The position numbers and the translations under genes are program-made. From Desulfobacterales bacterium (GTDB lineage: Bacteria; Desulfobacterota; Desulfobacteria; Desulfobacterales; Desulfobacteraceae), in the NCBI GenBank assembly GCA_022361135.1, contig JAKSBM010000777.1, positions 1-6,151 on the forward strand: DNA of 6,151 bases. Reading direction: 5' to 3'. The notes under the pieces are model-generated. The model was given only the letters and a program-made list of their open reading frames with translations. It searched no databases and was not told the DNA's origin. Shown here piece after piece: positions 6,069 through 6,151 of the stretch (positions are counted from its first letter, which is position 1; each line of letters starts with the position of its first letter).

Positions 6069-6151
6069 TCAGGCCCCGGGTTTCCACCGGGAAAGGTCCA
6101 GGGCCTTTTCACTCCGGGCCACCATGCAGGTCACCGTGAGGTCACCGGTGA
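6069..6151 (-). CDS. C-terminal end of a convergent gene (partial), unknown
   Basis: On the - strand one frame is open from the window edge to a TGA at 6069-6071, encoding 26 residues that end DLSRWKPGA; the edge side reads TGDLTVTCMVARSEKA. The other two - strand frames close within about the first 20 nt from the edge. The codons (GCC, CTG, GAC, CGG, ACC) match the bias of the operon. The stop lies about 67 nt from the bidirectional hairpin, whose T7 tail faces this gene, as expected at a convergent gene pair. I do not recognise the family from so short a piece. A + strand frame from ATG 6022 is also open to the edge, so the call is tentative. Confidence 0.5.
   Translation of the reverse strand, partial: TGDLTVTCMVARSEKALDLSRWKPGA

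Noticed and set aside
6128..6147. Direct repeat AGGTCACCG at 6128-6136 and 6139-6147 (period 11)
   Set aside because: A short repeat inside probable coding DNA, with a period that is not a multiple of 3; more likely chance than a regulatory or mobile-element end.

Overview
The window holds a complete SOS-type mutagenesis operon on the + strand: lexA (234-869), a DUF72/YecE-family gene (874-1740), a degenerate Y-family polymerase of ImuB type (1747-2964), and the error-prone DNA polymerase III alpha paralogue dnaE2 (2961-6014). The genes are tightly packed, with gaps of 4 nt and 6 nt followed by a 4-nt ATGA overlap, so they are probably co-transcribed and partly translationally coupled. The best-known relative is the lexA-imuA-imuB-dnaE2 cassette of many bacteria. 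Here the imuA position is taken by a DUF72 gene, and no ImuA/RecA-like gene is present in the window.

Region by region: 1-233 is an AT-rich intergenic stretch, in sharp contrast to the GC-rich genes. It carries a two-part inverted repeat (35-73), a near-perfect palindrome (113-135) that overlaps a plausible -10 box and is the best LexA operator candidate, a partial second copy of its core (188-196), and a strong purine-rich ribosome binding site for lexA. The four-gene operon follows. A very GC-rich 11-bp hairpin (5978-6002) lies inside the last codons of dnaE2. It is flanked by A7 on the left and a T-rich tract on the right, so it can work as a terminator in both directions. The right edge (6069-6151) appears to hold the C-terminal end of a convergent - strand gene.

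How the genes may work together: the LexA protein keeps the Ala-Gly cleavage site and the Ser/Lys dyad, so RecA-stimulated self-cleavage should release the operon after DNA damage. The ImuB-like protein has lost most of its catalytic and dNTP-contacting residues but has a clear beta-clamp motif (QMDLF), which suits a clamp-bound scaffold for DnaE2. DnaE2 keeps its three catalytic aspartates while its PHP domain has lost the metal-binding histidines, as expected for a non-proofreading translesion polymerase. The DUF72 protein has no established function; its position suggests that it is a third factor in this pathway.

Organism: strongly GC-rich genes with GC-rich third codon positions, an AT-rich regulatory gap, and a dedicated lexA at the head of a dnaE2 cassette suggest a proteobacterium-like or Desulfobacterota-like (former Deltaproteobacteria) genome. 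This is an inference from style and protein similarity only, with low to moderate confidence.
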